Of a stretch of 64,000 nt of DNA, positions 18,057 through 27,997 are shown in pieces. Numbering within the stretch: the stretch's first letter is position 1; the number at the start of each line of letters is the position of its first letter. This DNA comes from CAVXNB01 sp963763085 (GTDB taxonomy: Bacteria; Actinomycetota; Acidimicrobiia; Acidimicrobiales; Bog-793): positions 682,001 through 746,000 of the forward strand of contig CAVXNB010000001.1 of assembly GCA_963763085.1 (NCBI GenBank). Reading direction: 5' to 3'. The notes under the pieces were generated by a model that saw only the letters and a program-made list of their open reading frames with translations, did no database searches and was not told the origin of the DNA. Position numbers and translations under genes: made by a program.

Positions 18057-18415
18057 CGCCGGCTGCTGGCGGCCGCTGGCGCCGCGGCGTGGGCAGAGCG
18101 GCCAACCATCCGGTCGGGCTCGGAGCCCGTGCGGCGCAGCCGGCACTGGCGCCTAGCGGGCGGCGCGGCAGCGGATCGACTCGGATCGGCCCGGCGTCAC
18201 AGTGACGGCGGGGGCATGTGGAAGCGTTCGCCAGCGGCCTGCGTGACTCGGCGGCCGCCCGCGCCAGTGGCAAGCCGAGGAGTCGCACGACGTGTGGACA
18301 CCCGTCACGGTGACGTCGCTGTGGCGATCGCCTGCGGCGGCCGGCGAGCACTGGCGGCCGGCGACTACCGTGACGCCGGCCGTACCCGTCACGATCTGAC
18401 TGTCAGGTCCGGCTT
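18057..18415. other. 359-bp convergent intergenic region with dyads
   Basis: No gene is seen between the converging HNH and pheT genes. It holds two 11-bp palindromes of the form GTCACnGTGAC (18196-18206 and 18304-18314). A hairpin has a 7-bp stem CGTGACG/CGTCACG (18369-18375 with 18387-18393) close to the pheT stop. The hairpin may help end transcription from either side, but no T-run follows it. Confidence 0.5.
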
Positions 18416-21260
18416 TCAGCTCCTCAGAGTCGCCGGGAACTGGCTCTCAACTGCGGCGATGCATCGAGCCCTCAGTGCTGCGACCTCGGCGTCGGTCAAC
18501 GTCCGGTCCAGAGCGCAGAACCGCAGCCGATAGGCGACACTTCGAGAGCCCTCGCCCACGCCAGGGCCACGGTACACATCGAAGAGGTCCACCGACTCGA
18601 GCAGATCGCCGGCGGCCCTGGCCAGAGTCTTCTCAATCTCGGCCGCCGGAACCGGGTCGGGGACCACGAAGGCAAGATCGACGTCACTTGAGGGGAACCG
18701 GCTCACCGGTCTCGCTTCGAGGGGACGGCGCGGCGCTTCGGCCAGCTTCTGTAGATCAACCTCTAGCCAACCCATCCTCGCGTGTGGGAGCTCGAAGGCC
18801 TCGAGCGTCTGCGGGTCCACCTCGCCCACAACGCCGAGCACGGTGTCGCCGGCCACGATCTCTGCGGTCCTCGCGGGATGTAGCCCAGCCCTCGTCGCGG
18901 CGCGAAGATCGACGCCGTCCAGGCGCAGAGCATCCGCCACGACACGCCAGCTGTTCACAGCCGCCGCCGCGTCGTCTCCCTCATCCGCCAGCAGCAAGCC
19001 AACCATCTCCCACTCGTCGGGGAGCTCAGCCGGCGAGCCGGCCGCCGGCTCATCTCCTTGCACGTCGGTCCGCCGGCCGGCTGCCGGCCCCTCGGCGTTC
19101 CCGGGCGGCGCCGCCGTGGCGGTTGCCGGCGCGCCGCCGGCCCCGGGCGGCACAGCCGTGCGCGGCGGGCCATCCAACTCCGACGCCGACTTGAACTGAG
19201 CGGTCTCTCTCGGCAAGGCGAAGACGTCACCCATCTCGAACAGCCGAAGCCACGGCTGGCGGTGGCCGACATTGTGGCGCGCCGCGCCGAGCAGGCCGGG
19301 CAGCAGGTCGCCGCGAAGAGCGGACTCCTCGGCGACCATCGGGTTCAACAACCGCACGAGCGGGGTCACCACTCCCCCTCGCTCTTGGTCCCGAGGATCG
19401 ACGACTGACAACGTCCACGCCTCGTGCGCTCCCAGGCCGGCGAGGATCCGCTTCAGCTGGCGCCGGAGCGCCTGCACCTCGGTCAGCCGACCGACGTAGG
19501 GCGACCGGCGTTGCGATGTGGGGAGCTCCTGGTACCCGATTCGCCGTGCGACCTCCTCAGCCACGTCGACTTCGCGCGTGACATCAGGTCGGAACGACGG
19601 CACCTCGACATCGAGGACTCCGGCGGCGGCAGCTCCCTCTGAGCCCGGGGAGCCCGCCAAGGCATCGGAGCCGGCGGAAGCGCCCGGAGCTTTCGGAGCC
19701 GGCCGAGGCATCGGAGCCGGCGGAGCGCCTAAAGCCTGCGGAGCCGGCGGCCGAGACATCGGAGCCGGCGGCCGAGGAATAGGAGCCGCTGGAACCGCCC
19801 GAACGATCCGAACCATCCAAACCATCCGAACCATCCGAACCCACTCGAACCACGAACCCGAGCGGCCTCAGGAGCGACGCGATCTCGCTGTCCTGGAGCG
19901 GAGTCTCGGTGCCGAGAAGTGCGGTGATCCTCGAAGTTCGAACCCGAACTCGACGTGGCACGTACGGCACAGGGTTCGCGTCGAGAAGCCCCGAAGCGAC
20001 AACGGGCGCAGCCACGCCGGCCGCCCGGGCGGCATCGACCACAAGCTCACAGAAACGAAGCGCCGCGCGCTCCACACCCAGCGGATCCACCCCACGCTCG
20101 AACCGCACGGAAGCCTCAGTCCGAAGCCCCAGCCAGCGAGCGGTCCTCGCCACAGCCGCCGGCAGGAAGGAAGCGACCTCGAGGAGCACCCGCGAAGCCT
20201 CCGAGGTGATCTCGCTCGACTGGCCACCCATGATGCCGCCGATCCCTACCGGCCGGTCGCCGGCGTCACAGATCAGGCAGTCGCTCGCCGCAAGCGGGTA
20301 GTCCAGTCTCGGCGGCCGGTTACCGAGGACACGCGTGACGCCGTCGAGAGTGACGATCTCCTCACCGACGCGAGCGGCCCGGACCCGGAGCCCGTGCCCA
20401 CCGAGGCGATCGAGATCGTACGGATGCGTCGGTTGGCCGAGCTCGAGCATGACGTAGTTCGACGCATCGACGATCGAGTCGATGGGTCGCATTCCCGCCA
20501 GCGTCAACCGGCGCCGGACAAGAGGCGGCGAATCCACGCTGCTCACGCCGAGCAGCACCCTGGCCGCAAGCCGGTGGCAGAGCTCCGGCGCCAGCACCTC
20601 GACGGTCGCGTGCGCCGCCGCCTGCTCGGCGCCCTCCGAGACGACCGGCTGCGGCAAGCTCAGCGGCAGGTCCAACCGGGCGGCAAGGTCCCGCGCGACG
20701 CCTGCCACACACAGGCAGTCGGGGCGGTTGCCCTCGATGGCGAGGTCGAACACGACGTCGGGCGCAAACCCGGCGCCCAGGTAGTCGGCGAGCGGGCGCC
20801 CGACCTCGAGGTCCGAGTCCTCGCCCGCGCCGAGCACCAGGATCCCCTCGTGGTCCTCGGACAGCCGGAGCTCGCGGCCCGAGCACAGCATCCCGTTCGA
20901 GACCACGCCACGCAGCCGCCGCTGCTCGATCTGGAACTCCCCCGGCAGCACGGCGCCCACCGGGGCGAACGGAACCACGTCGCCGGTCTCGAAATTCCAG
21001 GCGCCGCAGACGACCTCGACCGGTTCGCTCCCGCCGGCGTCGACGACGACGCGGCGGATCCGGTCGGCCTTCGGGATGGCGGCGATCTCGAGCACACGGG
21101 CGAGCACAACCTCCCCCAGACCCTCGCCGACCCTCTCCACGCCTTCGACGACAAGACCGAGCGCGTCGAGGTCGGCTGCCAGGGCGGCAACCTCCGAACG
21201 ATCAGTTGGCCGCGTCTCGAGCGGGGTCAGCTCTTGCAGCCATGAAAGTGGAACGCGGAC
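18416..21260 (-). CDS. pheT: Phenylalanyl-tRNA synthetase beta subunit (one-base frameshift; GTC at expected start)
   Basis: Charges tRNA-Phe together with PheS. All regions are readable: N-terminus RVPLSWLQEL, an EMAP-like tRNA-binding domain (to about residue 155), B3/B4 (VFDLAIEGNRPDCL, MLELGQPTHPYD, GIGGIMGG), B5, catalytic-like core (RLLNPMVAEESALRGDLLPG) and the anticodon-binding C-terminus (SRFPSSDVDLAFVV). One extra base near 19681-19690, inside a Gly/Ser/Ala insert, breaks the frame. The corrected length is 947 residues. The start position has GTC, 8 nt after GAGGAG, and no ATG/GTG/TTG follows until after residue 39. A hairpin (21296-21314) lies between pheS and pheT. Confidence 0.9.
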
Positions 21261-21358
21261 TTCTGTTTCTCCTCAAGTCTCGTCTCGTGAGGCCTGCCGG
21301 GAACCGTGCCCGGCGGAGCACCCACGCACCCACGCAACCACCCGCCCGCCCACCGACC

Positions 21359-22441
21359 TCAGAACTGCCTGAGGAACCTCACGTCGTTCTCGACCATCAC
21401 CCGTAGGTCAGCGATGCCGTGACGCATGATCGCCAGGCGATCGATGCCGAAGCCGAAGGCGAATCCCGTCCACTCCTCTGGATCGACGCCTGTCGCCTCG
21501 AACACGGCCGGGTGGACCATGCCGCAACCGCCGAGCTCGATCCAACCGACGCCGGCGCACGTGCGGCAGCCCTCGCCGCCGCAGATCACACACGACATCT
21601 CGAACTCCGCCGACGGTTCGGTGAACGGGAAGTAGGCCGGCCGGAACCGCGCGTTCACACCCGGTCCGAAGATGGCACGGACGAAGGTATTGATGGTCCC
21701 CTTCAGGTCGGCGAACGAGACGTCATGGTCGACGACGAGGCCCTCGATCTGGTGGAACACCGGGAGGTGGGTGGCGTCCGCGGTGTCCTTCCGGTAGGTG
21801 CGACCAGGCGCGACGGCGTAGATCGGCAGCACTCCCCGCTCGAGAAGGCGGATCTGCACGGGCGAGGTCTGCGGGCGCAGCAGCACAGAACCAGGCTCGC
21901 CGAAGTCGACGTAGAACGTGTCGGCCGAGCTCCGGGCGGGATGGTCCTCGGGAATGTTCAAGGCCTCGAAGTTGCGCCAGCCGGTCTCGACCTCGGGCCC
22001 CTCCGCGATCTCGTAACCCATGCCCAGAAATACGTCCTCGAGCGTCTCACGCACCTGGGTGACGAGATGAAGATGTCCCGCCAGCCGCCCGGGCAGCACC
22101 TCGGTCAGGTCCAACCGGTCTCCGGCGAGCCGCTCGGCCCTGGCCGCCTCGGCGAGCTCAGACCGGCGCCGCCCGGCAACCGCCTCGAGCCGACCGCGGA
22201 GCTCGTTCAGGAGCCGGCCGACCTCGCGGCGGTCCTCGAGTGCCATCGATCCGAGCCTCTGGTACATCTCCGCAAAACGAGACCCCCTCGACCGGAACGC
22301 CACCCGCTCCGCCTCGTCGAGCGCTCCCAGATCGGCCGCCGCCTCGAGCGCGGCTGTGGCCTCGGCCTCGACTTCCGCGATCTCGTCGGCCGGGTCGGTG
22401 GTCACCATGCCACCTTGCGTCGGCTGGTCCTGCGGCTCCAT
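21359..22441 (-). CDS. pheS: Phenylalanyl-tRNA synthetase alpha subunit
   Basis: Catalytic subunit, 360 residues. A coiled-coil N-terminus is followed by class II motifs: GYEIAEGPEVETGWRNFEAL, motif 2 in FRPAYFPFTEPSAEFE and motif 3 FGFGIDRLAIMRHGI. The usual THTSPVQ is QTSPVQ here, a small change. A Cys-rich stretch CVICGGEGCRTCAGVGW is a possible metal site also seen in other PheS. It is 98 nt upstream of pheT on the same strand and 9 nt after the SpoU gene. Confidence 0.95.
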   Translation of the reverse strand: MEPQDQPTQGGMVTTDPADEIAEVEAEATAALEAAADLGALDEAERVAFRSRGSRFAEMYQRLGSMALEDRREVGRLLNELRGRLEAVAGRRRSELAEAARAERLAGDRLDLTEVLPGRLAGHLHLVTQVRETLEDVFLGMGYEIAEGPEVETGWRNFEALNIPEDHPARSSADTFYVDFGEPGSVLLRPQTSPVQIRLLERGVLPIYAVAPGRTYRKDTADATHLPVFHQIEGLVVDHDVSFADLKGTINTFVRAIFGPGVNARFRPAYFPFTEPSAEFEMSCVICGGEGCRTCAGVGWIELGGCGMVHPAVFEATGVDPEEWTGFAFGFGIDRLAIMRHGIADLRVMVENDVRFLRQF

Positions 22442-22450
22442 CGGAACATG

Positions 22451-23275
22451 CTAGGACACGGGCCGCCGCCGGCGAGCGAGGTCGAAGCAGAGCACGGCCG
22501 CGGTCATGGCGACGTTCAGCGACTCGGTCCCGTCGGCCATCGGGATCGTCAGGGCACCGTCGATCCGGGCCAGGACGTCTGGTGGCAGGCCGGCGCCCTC
22601 GTTTCCTAGGACGAGGGCCGTGGGACCTTCGAGATCGGCGACGGCATAGTCCGTCCCGCCCTGGGGAACCGTCGCCCAGCACCGGTATCCGTGCGCCGCC
22701 ACGGTCTGGAGCGCCTGGGCCGGCTCGACGCCGGTCACAAGCGGCAGCCGGAACAGGGCGCCGGCGCTGGCTCGCACGACCTTCGGGTTGTAGGGGTCGA
22801 CCGTGCCGGCGCAGCAGATCACCCCGGACACGGCAGTCGCACCCGCGATGCGAAGGACGGCCCCCAGGTTTCCGGGATCGCGCACATCGACGCATACGAG
22901 CACGAGGCCGCCCCGTCCGGCCGGGCGCTCCGAGCCCGACAGCAGCTCGTCCAGGTCCACGTCGACCGCCCCCACGACTGCGCAGACCGGTTGCGGGCTG
23001 ACCGTGTCGGCCACCCGCTCCATGACGCCCGGACCGAGCTCGAAGACCCGGAGCCCGATCCCGTTCGCGCGCTCCACGACGGCGACGGTGGCGGTCGACG
23101 AGCGCCACCCGTCCGCGACGAAGAGCGACTCGACGGGGGCTCCCGCCGCGACGGCGGCTTCGACGACCTTGGCCCCTTCGGCGACGAAGGCGTGCTCAGC
23201 CTCGCGGACGCTCGACCGCCGCAACAGCCGCCGCAGGCGCTGCACGCGCTGGTGACGCGCTCCGAGCGCGCTCAC
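22451..23275 (-). CDS. SpoU-family RNA 2'-O-methyltransferase
   Basis: 274 residues from a GTG 2 nt after the rplT stop. N-terminal L30e-like substrate-binding part (FVAEGAKVVEAAV). The SPOUT knot follows, with motif 1 DVRDPGNLGAVLRIAGA, motif 2 LVLGNEGAGL and motif 3 IPMADGTESLNVAMTAAV. It probably methylates a ribose in 23S rRNA or tRNA; RlmB/TsnR-type neighbours of rplT are common. The exact nucleotide cannot be told. Confidence 0.9.
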   Translation of the reverse strand: MSALGARHQRVQRLRRLLRRSSVREAEHAFVAEGAKVVEAAVAAGAPVESLFVADGWRSSTATVAVVERANGIGLRVFELGPGVMERVADTVSPQPVCAVVGAVDVDLDELLSGSERPAGRGGLVLVCVDVRDPGNLGAVLRIAGATAVSGVICCAGTVDPYNPKVVRASAGALFRLPLVTGVEPAQALQTVAAHGYRCWATVPQGGTDYAVADLEGPTALVLGNEGAGLPPDVLARIDGALTIPMADGTESLNVAMTAAVLCFDLARRRRPVS

Positions 23276-23277
23276 GC

Positions 23278-23706
23278 TCAGGAGGCGGCCTCGTCGACGT
23301 CCTCGTCGGAGGCGGCCTCGTCGATCCCGTCGAGCTCGGCGGCGTCCGCCTCGTCGAGCGCCGACACGGCGATATCCACCAGGGCCGCGAAGGCCTGCGG
23401 GTCGCGAACCGCGAGGTCGGCGAGCATCTTCCGGTCCACTTCGACGTCCGCCCGGTGCAGGCCGGCGATGAAACGGCTGTAGGTCGTGCCGTTGAGCCGC
23501 GCGGCGGCGTTGATGCGCTGGATCCAGAGCTTGCGGAAGTCGCCCTTACGGGCCCTACGGTCGCGATAGGCGTACTGGAGCGAGTGCATGACTTGCTCGT
23601 TCGCCGCTCGGTACGAGCGCGACTTGTTGCCGTAGAAGCCCTGCGCGCGCTCGAGGACGGTCCGACGGCGCTTCTTGCTGTGGACTGCGCGCTTCACCCT
23701 GGCCAT
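23278..23706 (-). CDS. rplT: 50S ribosomal protein L20 with acidic tail
   Basis: ATG at 23706 behind AGGGAG. MARVKRAVHSKKRRRTVLER and FYGNKSRSYRAANEQVMHSL are standard L20. At 142 residues it is about 25 longer than usual because of a C-terminal acidic extension (ELDGIDEAASDEDVDEAAS). L20 is an early 23S assembly protein and in several bacteria represses its own operon. Order infC-rpmI-rplT is canonical. Confidence 0.96.
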   Translation of the reverse strand: MARVKRAVHSKKRRRTVLERAQGFYGNKSRSYRAANEQVMHSLQYAYRDRRARKGDFRKLWIQRINAAARLNGTTYSRFIAGLHRADVEVDRKMLADLAVRDPQAFAALVDIAVSALDEADAAELDGIDEAASDEDVDEAAS

Positions 23707-23839
23707 TTCTGGGCTCCCTTCGTCGTAGTACGGGTGCGATAGGTATTGATCCGGCAATGAATTTTCGTGAGGCTGCCGCGCTCAGCGGCGGAGGAGACGC
23801 TCTGCGGGCGGATCTCTCCGAGACGGTCAGGCTTCGGCG

Positions 23840-24034
23840 TCAGATCCCGAGCATCCGCCGAACCGTCTTGCGATCAGCGGTGGACAAGCCGACCTCGTGG
23901 GACAGCCGGCGGGTGCGCGTCGACGCCTTCTTCTCGAGCATGTGGCCGCGATTCTGCTGCCGGCGCCTGATCTTCCCGGTGCCGGTGATCTTGAAGCGCG
24001 CTGCGGCACCGCGGTCGGTCTTCATTTTCGGCAT
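23840..24034 (-). CDS. rpmI: 50S ribosomal protein L35
   Basis: 64 residues from the ATG at 24034 behind AAGGAG. MPKMKTDRGAAARFKITGTG and HMLEKKASTRTRRL are the L35 signature. It lies between infC and rplT as expected, 133 nt before rplT. Confidence 0.97.
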   Translation of the reverse strand: MPKMKTDRGAAARFKITGTGKIRRRQQNRGHMLEKKASTRTRRLSHEVGLSTADRKTVRRMLGI

Positions 24035-24202
24035 GCTCGTTGCTCCTTCGTCTTGCCTTCTGGTCTTCGTTTCGCTGTGCTTCGTCCTGCGTCGTGCCGC
24101 GTCGCGCGTCGGGCGGGCGAACGCTCCTCCTGCTCCCTGCTCCCACGCGGTCACCACCTCGGCCCGGTCTCGCCCCCTCGACCGGCCCTTCGTCCCGCTG
24201 TG

Positions 24203-24937
24203 CTACGTGTGCGACTCCACCGGCGCTTGGCCGTCGCCCGAGTTCACTGGTTCGACGGACTCGGGCCCCGGAGCGGGCACGGACGCCGGCGCCGAGCTCG
24301 CAGTCGATGTAGCCGTCGCAACCGCTGTGCTCGCCGGCGCCGGACTGTCGCCGTTCAAGGACGGCTGGTGCCGTGGCTCCGTCGATTGCCTGGCCTCGGT
24401 CGACTGCTTCGCCCGCTTGTCCGGAGCCAGCACCATGACCATGTTCCGTCCGTCCAGGCGACCTTCCGTCTCGATCTTGGCGACTCCGTCGATCTGCTCG
24501 GCGATCCGGTCGAGGATCCGCTTGCCCAGGTCCGGATGGATGACCTCACGTCCCCGGAACATCACGGTCACCTTGACCTTGTGACCCTCGTTCAGAAACT
24601 TGAGCACCTGTCGAGTCTTCGTGTCGAAATCTCCGGGACCGATCTTCGGCCGGTACTTCATCTCCTTGATACCGACGTTCGTCGTCTTCCTGCGCGACTC
24701 CTTGGCCCGTTGTGCAGCGTCGAATTTGAACTTCCCGTAGTCCATGATCCGGCAGACCGGGGGATTCGCCAGAGGCGCCACCTCCACCAGGTCGAGATCC
24801 TGCTGCTGGGCAATGGCGAGCGCCTGAGGAAGAGGCGTGATCCCGAGCTGGCGACCTTCAGCGTCGACGAGCCGGACCTCACGAGCACGGATACGGTCGT
24901 TGATCCGTGGCTCATTGGAGCTGGGAACAGTGGTGAT
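24203..24937 (-). CDS. infC: Translation initiation factor IF-3 (probable ATC start)
   Basis: IF3 binds the 30S subunit and enforces start-codon choice. Both domains are present: EPRINDRIRAREVRLVDAEG and PPVCRIMDYGKFKFDAAQRA, then KEMKYRPKIGPGDFDTK and VTVMFRGREVIHPDLG. The ATC at 24937 is preferred as start. It has AAAGAGAGG about 11 nt upstream, and infC often uses rare starts for autoregulation. A GTG at 24982 is in frame but has no ribosome site. A 60-residue Ala/Pro/Ser tail extends the usual length. Divergent from the DUF1844 gene. Confidence 0.92.
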   Translation of the reverse strand: MTTVPSSNEPRINDRIRAREVRLVDAEGRQLGITPLPQALAIAQQQDLDLVEVAPLANPPVCRIMDYGKFKFDAAQRAKESRRKTTNVGIKEMKYRPKIGPGDFDTKTRQVLKFLNEGHKVKVTVMFRGREVIHPDLGKRILDRIAEQIDGVAKIETEGRLDGRNMVMVLAPDKRAKQSTEARQSTEPRHQPSLNGDSPAPASTAVATATSTASSAPASVPAPGPESVEPVNSGDGQAPVESHT

Positions 24938-25123
24938 TGGGCGTCGTCCTCTCTTTAGGGCCGAGACGATGCTCGACCGCACGAAACGGGAAGACGGCGA
25001 TGCCGACTCATCACACTCTCACGACCCGGCGCACGCATCGGCCAGGCCGACAGTGGCCGGGTGGGAGTTGCGCTCTGGGCGCAGCCCCGCTTCCCTTTAG
25101 TTGTCACCACGTAATCTAACAGC

Positions 25124-25629
25124 ATGAGCAGCCTCTGGACACCCGATGGGGAGTATCGCGTCCCGCGCGCGGATGAGACCGGATCCGGCGCGCCAGGGCC
25201 GTGCGCACCTGGCGCACCGGGCGGAGCCGGTGGCTCGGGCGGCTCGGGCGGGCCGCCGGCCGACCGCGACGAGCGAGATGACCCTCGGACTGCAGGTGCC
25301 GCTCAAGATGAGATGACCGAGGCAGAACTGACCGAGATCGCCCGCCAGCTCGCCGACGCCCCTGCCGAGGACGTCATCGCGAACCATTGCTATGGGCTGT
25401 TCGAGCTCGCCGCCCTGCATCTGTCCCAGCAGCCGCCGCAGCTCGAGAAGGCGCGACTGGCGATCGACGCTCTCGGTCTGCTCGTCGACGGGCTGGGCGA
25501 CAAGACTCGGCCAGCACGCCGAGGCTCTCACGGAAGGGCTGTCCCAGCTCCGGCTCGCGTTCGTGAAGATCGCCACGGCGGCGCCGGCGGCCGACGGCGC
25601 ATGCCCCCGGCGGCCAGGGCGAGTCCTAG
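25124..25629 (+). CDS. DUF1844 protein (two probable one-base insertions)
   Basis: Starts MSSLWTPDGEYRVPRADETG, followed by a Gly-rich linker and the DUF1844 core (VIANHCYGLFELAALHLSQQ, ARLAIDALGLLVDGLG). An extra A near 25504 breaks the frame; corrected, it continues DRLGQHAEALTEGLSQLRLA. A second extra base in the GC-rich stretch near 25585 would let it end at the TAG at 25627-25629, giving 167 residues. Otherwise it would run 250 nt into the convergent HAD gene. Function is unknown; a location beside infC is common in actinobacteria. Confidence 0.72.
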
Positions 25630-26471
25630 CTCTCCGACAGGCCGAGCCGTTCGAGGATCCCCGCCCAACCGCCCTCCGCGGCGGGTGCCACGACGTGGTC
25701 CGCCCGCTCGAGCGCCACCGGCGAGCCATCGGCGACGACGACGGCGATCGCGGCACCGTCGAGAAGCTCCACGTCGTTGTCGGAGTCCCCAATGGCGAGG
25801 ACACGCGTCGGGTCGCGTCCGCGGGCTGCGCAGTAGGAGAGCACGCCGGCCCATTTGTGCACGCCGAGCGGCCGGAAGCTTAGGTGGAGCCCCCCGTAGG
25901 TCCGGTCGTCGGAACAGGCAGCCGCCACCGGCACCCGAGCCGTGACGGCCGCGGCCAGCTCACGGGTCGAGGAGGGCTCCCCCCCGAGGAGCGTGAACGC
26001 GAGCACGTTCAGCGTCCGCACGGCCGTCCAGGGATCCTCCTCGCGCAGCGACTTCTCGAGGAAACGAACGTGGTCGGGGTGCGTCGAGGGCCGCTCCCCG
26101 AGAACGACGTCCCGGCCGGGATCGTCCACGTTGATGCAAGCGCTGACGCCGAGATCCTCGAGCACGGCGAGCAGCTCCGCGGCGGCCTCGGGGCTGAAGC
26201 CGGCGACATGGAAGGCCGTGGCGGCGCCGAAGTCGCGGCCGAGGGCGCCGTCGAGGAGGACGGTGGGAAGGGCGATGCTGTTTCTTTCCATGACGGGCCA
26301 GGCGCTCCCCGCTCGACGACCCGTGGCCGCCAGCACCGGGATCGAGGCCGCGGCCAGGATGTCGAGCGCCTTCATCGTCCGGGGGTGAACCCGCCCTGTC
26401 CTGTCCCACAACGTGCCGTCGAGGTCGGTGACGACCAGGTCGATCCCTGCCGGATCGCCACGAGCGCTCAT
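25626..26471 (-). CDS. Cof-type HAD-superfamily hydrolase
   Basis: 281 residues. Motif I VVTDLDGTLWDRTG carries the nucleophile and acid/base Asp pair. Motif II is VLAATGRRAG, a Lys lies in GVHKWAGVL, and motif IV is AIGDSDNDVELLDGA. The inserted cap between motifs II and III is of the C2 (Cof) type. It is probably a sugar-phosphate or nucleotide-phosphate phosphatase of unknown specificity. Its ATG overlaps the end of the GNAT gene. Confidence 0.88.
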   Translation of the reverse strand: MSARGDPAGIDLVVTDLDGTLWDRTGRVHPRTMKALDILAAASIPVLAATGRRAGSAWPVMERNSIALPTVLLDGALGRDFGAATAFHVAGFSPEAAAELLAVLEDLGVSACINVDDPGRDVVLGERPSTHPDHVRFLEKSLREEDPWTAVRTLNVLAFTLLGGEPSSTRELAAAVTARVPVAAACSDDRTYGGLHLSFRPLGVHKWAGVLSYCAARGRDPTRVLAIGDSDNDVELLDGAAIAVVVADGSPVALERADHVVAPAAEGGWAGILERLGLSES

Positions 26472-27361
26472 TGGCCGCCGCCGGCCGCAGTCTCGGCGCC
26501 GGCGCCGCCGGCCGAGGCTCCGCCCGAACCGGCGTCGAAGCGGTAGGCGAGCATCTCCGAAACGGCCTCATACCCGAGCCGGCGGTAGATCTCGTTCGAC
26601 GTCGCGTTTCCGAGCTGAGCGTAAAGGACGGAGTTGGCGCCCTCCTCCTTGCGGTTCCATTCGCTCAGCGCTCCGACGCAGGCGGCGGCGAAGCCGCGGC
26701 GCCGCTGGTCGGGCGCCGTGTACACGGCGCCGATCCGGGAGATCCCGCCGAGCGGCGCAGTGGTGCGGGCGACGCAGCGAGCCTCACCGTCGTCCCAGAC
26801 GAAGAGCCGCCCGGTCGCCATCGCCGCGTCCACGGCCGGCGAAGCGTCGCTGGGCGGCAGACCGGTCTCGACCTGGAACGCCTCCCACCAACCGATGATC
26901 AGCCCCCGCTCGGAGGGATCAGCCCGACGAAGCCTCCCCGGCACACCTTCGGGGAGCACCAGCCGGCCGAGGAGATACAGACGCTGCGCGTCCTCGGGCA
27001 CGGCGGCCATGCGCACCCGCTCCGTCCAAGAGCCGGCGAACACCGCAGCAGTGCCGGCCTCGCCGGCCACACCTGTGAGGCGATGGCCCTCGCCCGAGAT
27101 CGCCTCCGCCATGGCAACCGCGTGCTCCCGCGGCATCGGCGCGATGCCGGCGCGGTAGCCGGGCGGGGACTCCATGACGATGCCGGCGACGCCGCGACCC
27201 GCCTCCAACAACCAGTAACGGCCGGGCTCGCCGGACTCGGCCCGTTGCTGCAGAATGCTCCAGATCACGTTGAGCGCGACAGGGTCGGCGGCGAGATACT
27301 CGCCGGCCTGCTCGATCGCAACGGCCGCGTCGGCCGTCGCTTCCACGTGCAGGGCGCGCAT
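26468..27361 (-). CDS. GNAT-family N-acetyltransferase
   Basis: 297 residues. The C-terminal half has the acetyl-CoA loop region IGAVYTAPDQRRRGFAAACV and the late YRRLGYEAVSEML. The N-terminal half may be a decayed second GNAT fold. A Gly/Ala-rich tail ends it. It overlaps the HAD start by 4 nt, so the two are co-translated. It diverges from the PPOX-fold gene at 27418. Substrate unknown. Confidence 0.85.
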   Translation of the reverse strand: MRALHVEATADAAVAIEQAGEYLAADPVALNVIWSILQQRAESGEPGRYWLLEAGRGVAGIVMESPPGYRAGIAPMPREHAVAMAEAISGEGHRLTGVAGEAGTAAVFAGSWTERVRMAAVPEDAQRLYLLGRLVLPEGVPGRLRRADPSERGLIIGWWEAFQVETGLPPSDASPAVDAAMATGRLFVWDDGEARCVARTTAPLGGISRIGAVYTAPDQRRRGFAAACVGALSEWNRKEEGANSVLYAQLGNATSNEIYRRLGYEAVSEMLAYRFDAGSGGASAGGAGAETAAGGGQ

Positions 27362-27417
27362 GACCCCAGCCTGCCACCTTGCACGCCGGCTGCCGAACAG
27401 GTCGTACGATCTGGCAC

Positions 27418-27997
27418 ATGGGCCGGACCTACGCCGCCATCGACGAGAGGCTCGCGACGTTTCTCCGGGCGCAGCCGCTCTTTTTCGTCGCGTCTGCGCC
27501 GCTCTCGGGCGACGGGATGGTCAACTGCTCGCCCAAGAGCAACGACGGCGAGCTCGCCGTGATCGACCCTCACAGCGTCGCCTACCTCGACCGGACCGGC
27601 AGCGGCGTCGAGACCATCGCCCACCTTCGGGAGAACGGCCGCATCGTCCTCATGTTCTGCGCCTTCCAGGGGCCTCCGAGGATCGTCCGGATCCACGGCC
27701 ACGGCACTGTCGTGGAGCGCGACGACGAAGGTTATGAGGAGCTGGCCACCAGGTTCACCTCGGAGAGGCTCGAGGGCGTGCGCGGCAGTGATCGTCGTTT
27801 CGGCCAACCGCATCGCCGACTCCTGCGGCTACGGCGTCCCCGTGATGGAAGTCCGCGAGCACAGGCGCCAGCTGACGGAATGGACCGCACGCAAGGGCGA
27901 CGAGGGCATCAGGGAGTACTGGGAGACGACCAACACCCACAGCTTGGACGGCCTCCCGGCCCTCAATGTCAAGGTTGCGAACCGGTTGCCCGACTGA
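27418..27997 (+). CDS. Pyridoxamine-5'-phosphate-oxidase-fold flavoprotein (one-base frameshift)
   Basis: FMN-binding split-barrel family protein. N-terminus FLRAQPLFFVASAPLSGDGM, then VNCSPKSNDGELAVIDPHSV and GRIVLMFCAFQGPPRIVR. One extra base near 27777 shifts the frame. The other frame continues with the conserved AAVIVVSANRIADSCGYGVP, TEWTARKGDEGI and TNTHSLDGLPAL. Corrected length 192 residues. Probably an oxidoreductase of unknown substrate. Its 3' end overlaps the convergent cold-shock-domain gene by 29 nt. Confidence 0.82.

Noticed and set aside
19518..21245. Long + strand open frame opposite pheT
   Set aside because: It mirrors the codon pattern of pheT, encodes a compositionally biased Arg/Pro/His-rich product with no motif, and pheT is certain by homology.
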